Source: Pseudomonadota bacterium
GTDB taxonomy: Bacteria > Pseudomonadota > Gammaproteobacteria > Burkholderiales > Burkholderiaceae_C
NCBI GenBank assembly: GCA_021805805.1
Contig: JAJZEB010000013.1
Coordinates: 1-49,116, forward strand
Reading direction: 5' to 3'
Length of the DNA: 49,116 nt
The translations under genes were made by a program, and so were the position numbers. Position 1 is the first letter of the stretch. Every line of letters starts with the position of its first letter. Shown one piece after another: positions 1 to 8,304 of the stretch. The notes below the pieces were generated by a model. The model was not told the DNA's origin. It saw only the letters and a list, made by a program, of their open reading frames with translations, and made no database searches.

Positions 1-304
1 AACTGCCCAGCAACCCTGCGGGACCCCACAAGAGGCCACCAGGTCGACGCCATGCCCGGAACCGCAAAAAATTGCGGCCGCCCTTCCTGATGACCGCCGA
101 TCGGACCCAAGTCCGACAGCCTCCTAGATAACGGCGCAGCGATCGGGGCATGGCGGTCGGTCGCAGGTGCTGCGAAGCATTCGAAAATGCCGAGTGTATC
201 CAACGGCTCGAACGAAGCGGCGACAGTGCGGCTTGCGGACGACTTGGACCACGCGCGATCTTTTATGATCGCGCTTGCCGCTTCGGCATGCATGTCGCTT
301 GCCC
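1..304. other. Non-coding stretch upstream of the pigment operon
   Basis: I see no convincing gene here. An ATG on the minus strand at 53 opens a frame that runs off the left edge, but it has no recognisable product and no clear ribosome binding site. A short perfect dyad lies at 62-77 (six-base arms, four-base A loop). A stronger hairpin lies at 253-274 and is listed separately. The stretch probably carries the promoter of the forward pigment operon, but I cannot assign -35 and -10 boxes with confidence. Confidence 0.5.
253..274 (+). promoter_or_regulatory. Perfect hairpin just upstream of the first ACP gene
   Basis: GCGCGATC and GATCGCGC form perfect 8-base arms around a six-base TTTTAT loop, ending 30 bases before the ACP start codon. 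It could be a leader hairpin, an operator or the end of an upstream transcript. No T-tract follows it, so a classical terminator reading is weak. Confidence 0.45.
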
Positions 305-595
305 ATGTCCTTCGAAACCCCTGACTTTTCCTCCGCCGACCCCGGCTTCGTGCGCGAACTGGCCGAGCTGATCATCAACGCGCTGGAGCTGGAGATCGCG
401 CTCGACACGGTCGGCGCCGATACCGTCCTCTATGGCGACGGGCTCGGCCTCGACTCGATCGACGTGCTCGAAATCGCGCTGCTCGTCTCCAAGCGCTACG
501 GCGTGCAGCTGCGCGCCGACGACGAGCGCAATGAAGCGATCTTCGCGACCCTGGGCAGCCTGGCCGCGTTCGTCGCAGCGAACCGCGCCGGCTGA
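305..595 (+). CDS. Acyl carrier protein of aryl-polyene cluster
   Basis: This 96-residue acidic protein is an acyl carrier protein. The phosphopantetheine attachment motif GLDSIDV is present, with the modified serine at about residue 51. The ATG at 305 gives a normal ACP length; the longer frame opening at 275 adds an atypical arginine-rich start. It is the first gene of the forward operon and is followed 37 bases later by an acyl-ACP ligase, which would load a starter or intermediate onto it. Aryl-polyene clusters typically encode two ACPs (called ApeE and ApeF in Xenorhabdus). The second is on the minus strand at 13,631-13,912. Its preferred partner ketosynthase cannot be told from sequence. 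Confidence 0.9.
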   Translation: MSFETPDFSSADPGFVRELAELIINALELEIALDTVGADTVLYGDGLGLDSIDVLEIALLVSKRYGVQLRADDERNEAIFATLGSLAAFVAANRAG

Positions 596-632
596 AGCGC
601 GCGCCTGCATCCCGCGCTCGGCGCACCGGCCC

Positions 633-1976
633 ATGTCGCTGCCCCTGGTCTCCCGCCTGCAACCGACCGACACCGTGGCCTGGTGCGATGGGCACGCGGT
701 CAGCGTGGCCGACTTCGTCGCCGACGTCGCGCACCTGCGCGCCGCGCTGCCTGCCGGACGCCACGTGCTGAACGTCTGCGGCGACCGCTACCGTTTCCTG
801 GTCGGCTTCGCGGCGGCCGCCGTCGACGGCCGCGTCAGTCTGCTGCCGTCGACGCGCAACGCCGACACCATCGCGCAGCTGCGCGCGTTCGCTCCCGATG
901 CGTTCTGCCTGTGCGATTCCGACACCGACATCGAGCTGCCGCAGATGCGCTATGTCGCCCGCGACCCGGGCCGCGCGCCGGAACCGGTGCCGCTGCCGCG
1001 GATCGAAGCCGACCGCGTGGTCGCGCAAGTCTTCACCTCGGGCTCGACCGCAGCGCCGGTGCCGCACCTCAAGCGCTGGGGTGCGCTGGTGCGTGGCGCC
1101 GGCGCCGAGGCCGAACAGCTCGGCCTGCTCGACGGCGCGCGCCACAATCTGGTCGGCACCGTGCCGCCGCAGCACATGTACGGCTTCGAATCGACCGCGC
1201 TGCTCGCGCTGCACGGCGGTGTGGCCGCGAGCAACGCGTCGCCGCTGTACCCGGCCGACGTCGCCGCCGCGCTGTGCGCAGTGCCTGCACCGCGCATGCT
1301 CGTGACTTCGCCGGTGCACCTGCGCGCGCTGCTCGACAGCGGACTGCCGCTGCCGCCGCTGCACCGCGTGCTGTCGGCGACCGCGCCGCTGCCAGCCGAA
1401 CTGGCGCAGCGCGCCGAAGCGCAGCTGCACGCGCCGCTGCTGGAAATCTACGGCTCCACCGAGACCGGACAGGTCGCGCTGCGCCGGCCTGCGCGCGATA
1501 CGGTGTGGACCCTGTTCCCCGGGATCACGCTGCAACCCGACGCGCGCGGCCTGGCCAGCATCAGCGGCGCGCACAGCGACGCACCGCAAGTGCTGCACGA
1601 CCGGGTGCGCGTCGTCGACGCGCGCCGATTCGAGCTGCTCGGGCGCAGCGCCGACATGGTCAACATCGCCGGCAAGCGCAGTTCGCTCGAACACCTGAAT
1701 CACCAGCTGCGCAGCATCCCCGGGGTGCTCGACGGAGTCTTCGTCGCGCCCGAGCAGCCTGAGGGCAGCGCGGTGCGGCGGCTGACCGCGCTGGTCGTGG
1801 CGCCCGGGCTGACCCCGCAGGCGCTGCGCGCGGCGCTGCGCGCGCGCATCGACGCGGCGTTCATGCCGCGTCCGCTGCTGTTCGTCGACGCGCTGCCGCG
1901 CAACGCCACCGGCAAGCTGCCGCTGCAGGCGCTGCACGCGCTGGTGCGCAGCTGCGTGGGTGCCGATGCGCACTGA
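633..1976 (+). CDS. AMP-dependent acyl-ACP/CoA ligase (ApeH-like)
   Basis: This 447-residue protein belongs to the adenylate-forming (AMP-binding) superfamily. The P-loop-like A3 motif appears as FTSGSTAAP near residue 135 and the A5 motif as YGSTETGQ near residue 273. A C-terminal segment with GKL follows, as in the lysine-bearing region of the family. It should activate an aromatic or fatty acid as the adenylate and load it onto the cluster ACP. The ATG at 633 is chosen because the upstream extension is arginine/serine-rich read-through of the ACP gene. The gene lies directly behind the ACP and overlaps the next dehydratase gene by a few bases, so it is in the same operon. Shorter members like this one are characteristic of aryl-polyene clusters; the exact substrate is unknown. 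Confidence 0.85.
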   Translation: MSLPLVSRLQPTDTVAWCDGHAVSVADFVADVAHLRAALPAGRHVLNVCGDRYRFLVGFAAAAVDGRVSLLPSTRNADTIAQLRAFAPDAFCLCDSDTDIELPQMRYVARDPGRAPEPVPLPRIEADRVVAQVFTSGSTAAPVPHLKRWGALVRGAGAEAEQLGLLDGARHNLVGTVPPQHMYGFESTALLALHGGVAASNASPLYPADVAAALCAVPAPRMLVTSPVHLRALLDSGLPLPPLHRVLSATAPLPAELAQRAEAQLHAPLLEIYGSTETGQVALRRPARDTVWTLFPGITLQPDARGLASISGAHSDAPQVLHDRVRVVDARRFELLGRSADMVNIAGKRSSLEHLNHQLRSIPGVLDGVFVAPEQPEGSAVRRLTALVVAPGLTPQALRAALRARIDAAFMPRPLLFVDALPRNATGKLPLQALHALVRSCVGADAH

Positions 1977-2283
1977 ACCGCTCGCGCTCCCGCCCGCCGG
2001 CGACCCGCTGTACGCCGGGCACTTCCCGGGACGCCCGCTGGTTCCCGGCGCGCTGCTGCTCGACGCCGCGCTGCGCGCAATCGCCACCAGCCGCGGCCTC
2101 GTGCTGACGCAGTGGGAGCTGGCACAAGTCAAATTCCTGGCGCCGACCGTGCCCGGCGTTGCGTTGCGCATCGCGCACCAGTGGCGCGACGACGGCGCCG
2201 TGCGCTTTGTGCTCGACAGCGCCGAAGGCGAGGTCGCTCGCGGGCTGCTGCGGCGCGCCGTGCCGCGCGCCGACACGCCATGA
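1966..2283 (+). CDS. Hotdog-fold hydroxyacyl-ACP dehydratase (ApeI-like)
   Basis: This short (about 105-residue) single-hotdog protein has the FabA/FabZ-like motif GHFPGRPLVPG. The putative catalytic histidine is at about residue 19, near the start of the protein. It would dehydrate 3-hydroxyacyl-ACP to the trans-2-enoyl form during polyene extension. In studied aryl-polyene systems two dehydratases (ApeI and ApeP) work as a pair, and the likely partner here is at 9110. The ATG at 1966 overlaps the end of the ligase gene; a GTG two codons earlier (1960) is an alternative. The stop overlaps the next ATG at 2280, so the genes are translationally coupled. Confidence 0.82.
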   Translation: MRTEPLALPPAGDPLYAGHFPGRPLVPGALLLDAALRAIATSRGLVLTQWELAQVKFLAPTVPGVALRIAHQWRDDGAVRFVLDSAEGEVARGLLRRAVPRADTP

Positions 2284-3200
2284 CCGCCGGCGCCGCGTGG
2301 ACGACGCAGAGCGAGCGCAGCAACCAGGCCATGCTGCGCCTGATGACGTGGATCTCGCTGCGCCTGGGGCGCCGCGTCGCGCGCGTCGTGCTGGTCGGCA
2401 TCGCCGCCTACTTCGTCGCCTTCGCGCCGCGCGCGCGCCGCGCATCGCGCGACTACCTGAGCCGCGCGCTGGGCCGACGCGCCGGCCTGCGCGATGCCTG
2501 GCGCCATATGTTCAGCTTCGCCGCGACCGTCCACGACCGCGTCTACCTGCTCAACGACCGCTTCGATTTGTTCGACATCAGGCTGCAAGGCGCCGAACTG
2601 GTCGATGCCGCGCTGGCCGACGGTCGCGGCGTGCTGCTGGTCGGCGCGCACCTGGGCAGTTTCGAAGTGCTGCGCGCGCTGTCGCGCCGGCGTGGCGGAA
2701 TGCGGGTGTGCATGATGATGTACGAGGACAACGCGCGCAAGATCAACGCTGCGCTGCAAGCGATCAACCCCCATGCGAGCCACGACATCATCGCGCTGGG
2801 ACGTCCCGATGCGATGCTGCGACTGAGCGAGGCGCTCGATTCCGGCGCGGTGGTCGGACTGCTCGCCGACCGCACCCTGCACGGCGACGGCAGCGTGCAG
2901 CTGCCGCTGCTTGGAACTCCCGCGCCATGGCCGCTGGGGCCGTGGCGGATCGCCGCGCTGTTGCGCCGTCCGGTGCTGCTCGCCGTCGGTCTGTACCGCG
3001 GCGGCAACCGCTACGATGTCACCTTCAGCCAGCTGGCCGACTTTTCGCTCACCGCGCGCGCGCAGCGCGACGCCGCGATGCGCGCGGCGGCAGCTGCATA
3101 CGCGGCTGCAGTGCAGCAGTATTGTCTGGACGCACCTTACAACTGGTTCAATTTCTACGATTTCTGGACCACCCCGTCGTCACCGCAGCCAGCCCGATGA
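2280..3200 (+). CDS. LpxL/HtrB-family lipid acyltransferase
   Basis: This 306-residue membrane-associated protein resembles lysophospholipid/lipid A acyltransferases. An N-terminal hydrophobic segment lies at roughly residues 40-55. The H-x4-E catalytic motif appears as HLGSFE near residue 127. In aryl-polyene clusters such enzymes are thought to move the finished acyl or polyene chain from ACP to a lipid or sugar anchor. It starts inside the stop of the dehydratase (ATGA) and ends overlapping the LolA-like gene, again as ATGA. A core lipid A acyltransferase is less likely because of the operon context. Confidence 0.82.
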   Translation: MTAGAAWTTQSERSNQAMLRLMTWISLRLGRRVARVVLVGIAAYFVAFAPRARRASRDYLSRALGRRAGLRDAWRHMFSFAATVHDRVYLLNDRFDLFDIRLQGAELVDAALADGRGVLLVGAHLGSFEVLRALSRRRGGMRVCMMMYEDNARKINAALQAINPHASHDIIALGRPDAMLRLSEALDSGAVVGLLADRTLHGDGSVQLPLLGTPAPWPLGPWRIAALLRRPVLLAVGLYRGGNRYDVTFSQLADFSLTARAQRDAAMRAAAAAYAAAVQQYCLDAPYNWFNFYDFWTTPSSPQPAR

Positions 3201-3784
3201 TCCGCCGCGCCGCTCCCGTTCTGCTTGCGCTGCTGTGCTGCGCGGCGCTGACCGCGCCGCGCGCGGGCGCCGCCGACGCGCCCTGGAACCTGGGCGCGCT
3301 GATGCAAGCGCTTGCCGCGCGCCCCGGAGGCGTCGCCGACTTCACCGAAACGAAGACCCTGGCGCTGCTCGACCAACCGCTGCACTCAAGCGGTGTGCTG
3401 CGCTACGCTGCTCCGGACTTCCTCGAAATGCGCACCATCGCGCCGCGACCTCAGGATCTGGTGCTGATGGGCAACAGGGTGGTGGTCACCATCGAGGGGC
3501 ACGAGCACACGTTCGACCTGCGCGACCACCCGCGCGCCGCAGTGCTGATCGGAACCATTCGCGCCACGCTGGCCGGAGACGGCGCAGCGCTGCAGCGGCA
3601 CGACCGCGTCGAGCTCGACGGCACGCGCGCGCACTGGACCCTGCGCCTGCGCCCGCGCGACCCCCACGCCGACGTGCGCGCATTGCGCGTGACCGGGAGC
3701 GACGACCAGATCGAGCGCATCGCGGTGACCGAGGCCAACGGCGACCGCGCGCTGCTGCGCATCCGGCCGCGGCCGTTGCGGTGA
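3197..3784 (+). CDS. LolA-like outer-membrane lipoprotein carrier
   Basis: This 195-residue protein has an N-terminal signal peptide (hydrophobic core about residues 5-20, cleavage after GAGA near residue 25). The remainder fits LolA-like periplasmic carriers found in aryl-polyene and xanthomonadin clusters, including the FTETKTL segment near the mature N-terminus. It probably shuttles a lipidated polyene across the periplasm rather than serving general lipoprotein sorting. It sits immediately before an MMPL exporter, the usual neighbour. Identification rests on the pattern and the context; sequence conservation in this family is low. Confidence 0.78.
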   Translation: MIRRAAPVLLALLCCAALTAPRAGAADAPWNLGALMQALAARPGGVADFTETKTLALLDQPLHSSGVLRYAAPDFLEMRTIAPRPQDLVLMGNRVVVTIEGHEHTFDLRDHPRAAVLIGTIRATLAGDGAALQRHDRVELDGTRAHWTLRLRPRDPHADVRALRVTGSDDQIERIAVTEANGDRALLRIRPRPLR

Positions 3785-3806
3785 GCCTGGCGCCGAAGGT
3801 CGTCGG

Positions 3807-6173
3807 ATGAACGCGAGGCCCGACCGCGCTGCCGTGGCGCGCGCGCTGTGGCTGGCGCTGCTGGCGCTGTGCGGGGTGATCATCGCCCACGCCCGCTTCA
3901 CCGCCGACATGAGCGCATTCCTGCCGCGCGCGCCCAGCGCACAGCAGCGTGTGCTGGTCGAGCAGATGCGCAACGGCTTCGCTTCGCGGCTGCTGCTGCT
4001 GGGAATCGACGGCGCCGATGCGTCCACGCGCGCCGCGCTGTCGCGCGCGCTGGCCGCGAAGCTGCGCGCCAGCGACGCCTTCGGCGCGGTCGAGAATGGC
4101 GGCGCGCGCGGCACGCGCCGCGTGCGGCGACTGCTGTTCGACTACCGCTACGCGCTGGCGCCGGCGGCGCCCGACGCCTACACCGCGGCCGGGCTGCATC
4201 GCGCAATCGCCGCTGCGCTCGGCGACCTCGCGTCGCCGATGGGCGACAGCCTGGCGGCACTGCTGCCGCGCGACCCCACCGGCAGCCTGCTGGCGCTGCT
4301 GCACCTGTTGCAGCCGGCCGGCGGCCCGCGGCTCGACCACGGCGCCTGGGCCTCGGCCGATGGCAGCCGCGCGCTGCTGTTGCTGGAAACGCGCGCGCGC
4401 GGCACCGACATCGATGCGCAGGCAGCCGCGATCGCCGCAGTCCGCGACGCGTTCGCCCAGGTGCGCGGCGCGCTGCATGCGCGCGGCGCGCACCTGGTGA
4501 TGAGCGGCCCGGGAACCTTCGCCGTGCAATCGCGCGCGCGCATCCGCACCGGGGTCGAACGCGTTTCGCTGCTCGGCTCGGTACTCGTCGTCGGCCTTCT
4601 GCTCGCCGTCTACCGTTCGCTGCTGGTCATCGCCCTGGGCTTGCTGCCGGTCCTGTCGGGAGTCGTCGCCGCGGTGGCCGCGGTGGCGCTGGGCTTCGGC
4701 GTCGTCCAGGGTGTCACGCTGGGCTTCGGCACGACATTGATCGGAGAGGCGATCGACTACGCGATCTACCTGTTCGTGCAGTCCGCGCCGGGCACCGCTG
4801 CCTCCTCCGCAGACGACGCCTGGCCGACCATTCGCCTGGGCATGCTGACCTCGGTGGTCGGCTTCTCGACCCTGCTGGGTTCGGACTTCCCCGGTCTGGC
4901 GCAGCTCGGCCTGTACTCGATCGCGGGCCTGGTCGCTGCCGCGCTGGTCACCCGCTTCGTGCTGCCGCGGCTGCTGCCGCGGCGGCTGGCGGTACGCGAT
5001 CTGGCCCCGCTGGGTCTGCGGCTGGCGGGCTGGCTGCCGGCGCTGCGCCGCGCGCGCTGGCTGCCTGCGGCGCTGCTGCTGCCGGCGCTGGGCGTGCTGG
5101 CCGTGCTCGGTCCGCGCATGTGGGACACCCGGCTGAGCGCGCTGAGTCCGATTCCTCCGGCGGCATTGGCGCTCGACGCACAACTGCGCGCCCAGCTCGG
5201 CGCTCCCGGAGGCGGCGACTTCATCGTGCTGCACGCGGCCACGCGCGAAGCCGCGCTGCGTGCCGCCGAGGCGCTGCAGCCGCGGCTCGACGCGCTGGTC
5301 GCGCAAGGCGCGATCGGCGCCTACGACAGCCCTGCGCGCTACCTGCCCAGCCTGGCCGTGCAGCGCGCGCGCCTGGCCGCGCTGCCCGACGCTGCCACGC
5401 TGCGCGCGCGGCTGCGCCTGGCCGTGGCCGGGCTGCCGGTACGCGCCGAACGTTTCGCGCCGTTCATCGCCGATGCCGAAGCGGCGCGCGCACGCGGACC
5501 GCTGAGTCTGGCCACGCTGCGCGACAGCCCGCTGGCGCTGGCCGTCGACGGCATGCTCGAACACCAGCGCGACGGCAGCTGGCTGGCTCTGCTGCCGCTG
5601 CACGCGCCTGCGCACGGCAGTCTCGATGGCGCGCGCATCGACCGCGCGTTGGCGGGGAGCGGCGCGATGCGCATCGATCTGGGCGCGGTCGGCGGCGCGG
5701 TGTACGCGGGCTATCTGCGCACCGCGATCTGGACGTCGCTGGCCGGGCTGCTGGCGATCGCCGCGCTGCTCGCCATCGCGCTGCGCTCGCCGCTTCGCGC
5801 CTGGCGGGTGCTGATGCCGCTGCTGATCTCGGTGATCCTGGTCTGCGCCGGACTGCTGCTGGCCGGCCAGCGGCTGACCTTGCTGCACCTGGTCGGGCTG
5901 ATGCTGATCGTCGCGATCGGTTCGAACTACGCGCTGTTCTTCGACCGTGGCGCGCACGGCGGCGACGGCATCGCGCCGCGTACCCTGGCGTCGCTGCTGC
6001 TGGCCAACGTCGCCACTGTCCTCGGCTTCGGCCCCCTGGCGCTGTCGGGCGTTCCGGTGCTGGCGTCGATCGGGCTGACGGTGGCCCCGGGAGTGTTGCT
6101 GGCACTTCTGTGCTCGGCGATGTGGTCGCAGCCGCCGCGCGCTGCGCCGGCCGCGGCCGCAACGCCACGGTGA
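3807..6173 (+). CDS. MMPL/RND-superfamily exporter
   Basis: This 788-residue polytopic membrane protein has the layout of MMPL transporters: one N-terminal helix, a large periplasmic loop, a bundle of helices at about residues 255-420, a second periplasmic loop, and a last helix bundle from about residue 640 to the end. Such proteins are constant members of aryl-polyene/xanthomonadin clusters. They probably extract the lipid-linked polyene from the inner membrane and pass it to the LolA-like carrier encoded just upstream. The ATG at 3807 leaves a 22-base gap after the LolA-like gene. The stop overlaps a GTG of the following deacetylase frame. Confidence 0.87.
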   Translation: MNARPDRAAVARALWLALLALCGVIIAHARFTADMSAFLPRAPSAQQRVLVEQMRNGFASRLLLLGIDGADASTRAALSRALAAKLRASDAFGAVENGGARGTRRVRRLLFDYRYALAPAAPDAYTAAGLHRAIAAALGDLASPMGDSLAALLPRDPTGSLLALLHLLQPAGGPRLDHGAWASADGSRALLLLETRARGTDIDAQAAAIAAVRDAFAQVRGALHARGAHLVMSGPGTFAVQSRARIRTGVERVSLLGSVLVVGLLLAVYRSLLVIALGLLPVLSGVVAAVAAVALGFGVVQGVTLGFGTTLIGEAIDYAIYLFVQSAPGTAASSADDAWPTIRLGMLTSVVGFSTLLGSDFPGLAQLGLYSIAGLVAAALVTRFVLPRLLPRRLAVRDLAPLGLRLAGWLPALRRARWLPAALLLPALGVLAVLGPRMWDTRLSALSPIPPAALALDAQLRAQLGAPGGGDFIVLHAATREAALRAAEALQPRLDALVAQGAIGAYDSPARYLPSLAVQRARLAALPDAATLRARLRLAVAGLPVRAERFAPFIADAEAARARGPLSLATLRDSPLALAVDGMLEHQRDGSWLALLPLHAPAHGSLDGARIDRALAGSGAMRIDLGAVGGAVYAGYLRTAIWTSLAGLLAIAALLAIALRSPLRAWRVLMPLLISVILVCAGLLLAGQRLTLLHLVGLMLIVAIGSNYALFFDRGAHGGDGIAPRTLASLLLANVATVLGFGPLALSGVPVLASIGLTVAPGVLLALLCSAMWSQPPRAAPAAAATPR

Positions 6174-6175
6174 GC

Positions 6176-6982
6176 ATGCAGCGCTGGCGCCCGAGTCCGC
6201 TGCTCGTCGCGTCGGCCGCGCTGCACCTGGCGCTGCCGGCGTTGCTGGCGTGGCGGCCGGCGCACTGGCCGTGGCTGCTCGCCGCGCTGCTCGCCGACCA
6301 CGCCGTGATCGCCGCCGCAGGTCTGTGGCCGCGCAGCGCGCTGCTCGGCGCCAACCTGACGCGGCTGCCGGCCGCCGCAGCGGCGCGCGGCGAGGTGGCG
6401 CTGACCATCGACGACGGACCCGATCCCGACGTGACGCCGCAGCTGCTGGAGCTGCTCGCCGGGCAAGGCGCGCGCGCCACCTTCTTCTGCATCGGCGCAC
6501 GCGCGGCGGAGCAGCCGCAGCTGTGCGCCGCGATCCGCGCAGGCGGCCACGCGCTGGAGAACCACAGTCAGAACCACCGGCTGGATTTCTCGCTGCTCGG
6601 GCCTCGGCGCATGGCGCGCGAAATCGATTCCGCGCAGCGCACGCTGGAAGCGCTCGGCGGGCGCGCGCCGACGCTGTTCCGCGCCCCCGCCGGATTGCGC
6701 AACCCTTGGCTCGACCCGCTGCTGCGGCGCCGCGGCCTGCGCCTGGCGACTTGGACCCGGCGCGGCTTCGACACCCGCGAGCGCGATCCGCAACGGGTGC
6801 TGCGCCGACTGTGCCGCGACTTGCGTGCCGGAGACATCCTGCTGCTGCACGACGGCCACGCCGCGCGCACTGCCGACGGCCGCGCGGTTTCGGTCGCGGT
6901 CCTGCCAGAACTGCTTGCCGCGCTGCGTGCCGCAGGCCTGCGCAGCGTGCCTCTGCCCCAGGCGCTCGAGTCGGTAGACTAG
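6176..6982 (+). CDS. Polysaccharide deacetylase (NodB homology domain)
   Basis: This protein of about 268 residues has two N-terminal hydrophobic stretches (roughly residues 8-50) and then a NodB-type carbohydrate esterase 4 domain. Visible motifs are TIDDGPD (motif 1, with metal- and base-type aspartates), NHSQNH (motif 2, metal-binding histidines), FRAPAG (motif 3) and ILLLHDGH near the end. It should remove acetyl groups from a sugar substrate at the membrane surface. It is embedded between the exporter and the ketosynthase, so the substrate may be the sugar or lipid head group of the pigment. ATG 6176 is preferred; GTG 6170 overlaps the exporter stop and is possible. A CE4 enzyme is not a standard member of described aryl-polyene clusters. 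Confidence 0.85.
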   Translation: MQRWRPSPLLVASAALHLALPALLAWRPAHWPWLLAALLADHAVIAAAGLWPRSALLGANLTRLPAAAAARGEVALTIDDGPDPDVTPQLLELLAGQGARATFFCIGARAAEQPQLCAAIRAGGHALENHSQNHRLDFSLLGPRRMAREIDSAQRTLEALGGRAPTLFRAPAGLRNPWLDPLLRRRGLRLATWTRRGFDTRERDPQRVLRRLCRDLRAGDILLLHDGHAARTADGRAVSVAVLPELLAALRAAGLRSVPLPQALESVD

Positions 6983-7009
6983 CGGGCTTTCCCGTTGCAT
7001 GCCGTTTCG

Positions 7010-8299
7010 ATGCCCGCAGTCCCGCCGCTTGCGCTGACCCACTGCACCGTGACCACGGCGCTGGGCTGCGGCCTGCACGACACGCTGCGCGGCCTGCGCG
7101 AGGCGCGCAGCGGCCTGCGCCGACAGGGGTTCGACCTGTTCGATCTTCCGGCCTGGCTCGGCCAGGTCGACGGCCTCGACGCCGTCGCGTTGCCGCCCGG
7201 GCTGCAGCGCTTCGATTGCCGCAACAACCGGCTTGCCGAACGGGCGCTGCTGCAGGACGGCTTCGCCGATGCGGTCCAGGCCACCGTGCACCGTGTCGGC
7301 AGCGCGCGTCTGGGCGTGTTCATCGGCACCAGCACCTCGGGAATCCACAGCACCGAACTGGCGTACCGGCACCGCGACGCCGACGGTGCGCTGCCCGACG
7401 GCCTCGACTACGGCGCCACGCACAGCCAGCACGCGCCGACCGCGTACCTGCGCGCGCGCTTCGGCCTCGACGGTCCGGGCTGGGCGGTGTCGTCGGCGTG
7501 TTCGTCGAGCGCCAAGGTGTTCGGCAGCGCACAGCGGATGATCGCCTCCGGCCTGATCGACGCCGCGCTGGTCGGCGGCGTCGACAGCCTGTGCCTGACC
7601 ACGCTGTACGGTTTTCACGCCCTGCAGCTGCTGTCGCCGAACCCGTGCCGGCCGTTCGATGCGCAGCGCGACGGACTTTCGATCGGAGAAGGCGCTGCGT
7701 TCGCGCTGCTCGAACGCAGCGGCGACGCCGACACGGTGCAACTGCTCGGCGTCGGCGAATCGAGCGATGCGCATCACATGTCGGCGCCGCACCCGGAAGG
7801 CCTCGGCGCACAACTGGCCATGCGCGCCGCGCTGCTCCAGGCGGATCTCGAACCGAGCGCCATCGACTACATCAACCTGCACGGTACCGCGACGCCGAGC
7901 AACGACCAGGCCGAGGCGCGCGCAGTGCACGCGCTGTTCGGCGACTCCACGCCGTGCAGCTCGACCAAGGGCGCGACCGGACACACCCTGGGAGCCGCAG
8001 GCGCCGTCGAAGCCGTTTTCTGCGCGCTGGCGCTGCGCGCCGGCTTCCTCCCGGGCAGCCCAGGCACGCTGCAGCCCGCGCCCGAGTTCGCACTCGACTA
8101 TTGCGTGCAGCCGCGCGCGCGCGCGCCGCTCAGGGCGCTGAGCAATTCCTTCGGCTTCGGCGGCACCAACTGCAGCCTGTTGTTCGGCATCGACGGCGCG
8201 CAGCGCGGGGGGTCGTCCATGAGCGCAGCGCACGGCCGCTCCGAAGCTGCGCTCAGCCCCCTCGGGGGGCCGCGCGCAGCGCGGGGGGTCGTCCCATGA
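7010..8299 (+). CDS. Beta-ketoacyl-ACP synthase (KAS I/II type)
   Basis: This 429-residue thiolase-fold condensing enzyme has the full triad: cysteine at about residue 164 (SSACSSSAK), histidine at 291 (NLHGTATPS) and histidine at 325 (GATGHTLGAAG). The C-terminal signature SFGFGGTN is also present. It elongates the acyl-ACP chain and probably pairs with the following chain-length-factor-like protein, as ApeO does with ApeC. The ATG at 7010 is chosen over a TTG at 6995. The last 26 or so residues, rich in Gly/Ala/Arg, are encoded by an inserted repeat element and are unlike family C-termini, so the ancestral stop was probably near 8220. Confidence 0.9.
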   Translation: MPAVPPLALTHCTVTTALGCGLHDTLRGLREARSGLRRQGFDLFDLPAWLGQVDGLDAVALPPGLQRFDCRNNRLAERALLQDGFADAVQATVHRVGSARLGVFIGTSTSGIHSTELAYRHRDADGALPDGLDYGATHSQHAPTAYLRARFGLDGPGWAVSSACSSSAKVFGSAQRMIASGLIDAALVGGVDSLCLTTLYGFHALQLLSPNPCRPFDAQRDGLSIGEGAAFALLERSGDADTVQLLGVGESSDAHHMSAPHPEGLGAQLAMRAALLQADLEPSAIDYINLHGTATPSNDQAEARAVHALFGDSTPCSSTKGATGHTLGAAGAVEAVFCALALRAGFLPGSPGTLQPAPEFALDYCVQPRARAPLRALSNSFGFGGTNCSLLFGIDGAQRGGSSMSAAHGRSEAALSPLGGPRAARGVVP

Positions 8300-8304
8300 G
8301 CGCA
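8196..8304. repeat. REP-like palindromic insertion flanked by 23-bp direct repeats
   Basis: An identical 23-bp sequence (GCGCGCAGCGCGGGGGGTCG plus TCC) occurs at 8196-8218 and 8272-8294, each followed by an ATGAGCGCA start-like sequence (ATG at 8219 and 8296). Between them lies a GC-rich stretch with the hairpin GCCCCCTCGGGGGGC at 8256-8270. CCCCTCGGGGGG-type intergenic repeats are common in Burkholderiales genomes, as far as I know. The second copy carries one extra C, which brings the tga at 8297-8299 into the ketosynthase frame. Only one hairpin copy is seen in this window. Confidence 0.65.

Noticed and set aside
1-53. Partial minus-strand gene running off the left edge
   Set aside because: Only 17 codons are available, with no recognisable product or ribosome binding site.
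62-77. Short dyad as a rho-independent terminator
   Set aside because: The stem is only six pairs with no T-tract on either strand, and no gene end is visible next to it.
375-2882. Very long antisense open frame (835 codons) opposite the ligase and acyltransferase genes
   Set aside because: It is Gln/Arg/His-rich with no family features, as expected from the high GC content opposite real genes. The plus-strand genes have clear motifs.
3486-6500. Long minus-strand frame of about 1000 codons opposite the MMPL exporter
   Set aside because: It is low-complexity Arg/Gln composition. The forward frame has proper membrane-protein hydrophobicity and family layout.
8219-8299. ATG at 8219 as the true start of the chain-length-factor gene
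   Set aside because: The frame from 8219 is the ketosynthase frame and ends at 8299. The chain-length factor is read from the ATG at 8296.
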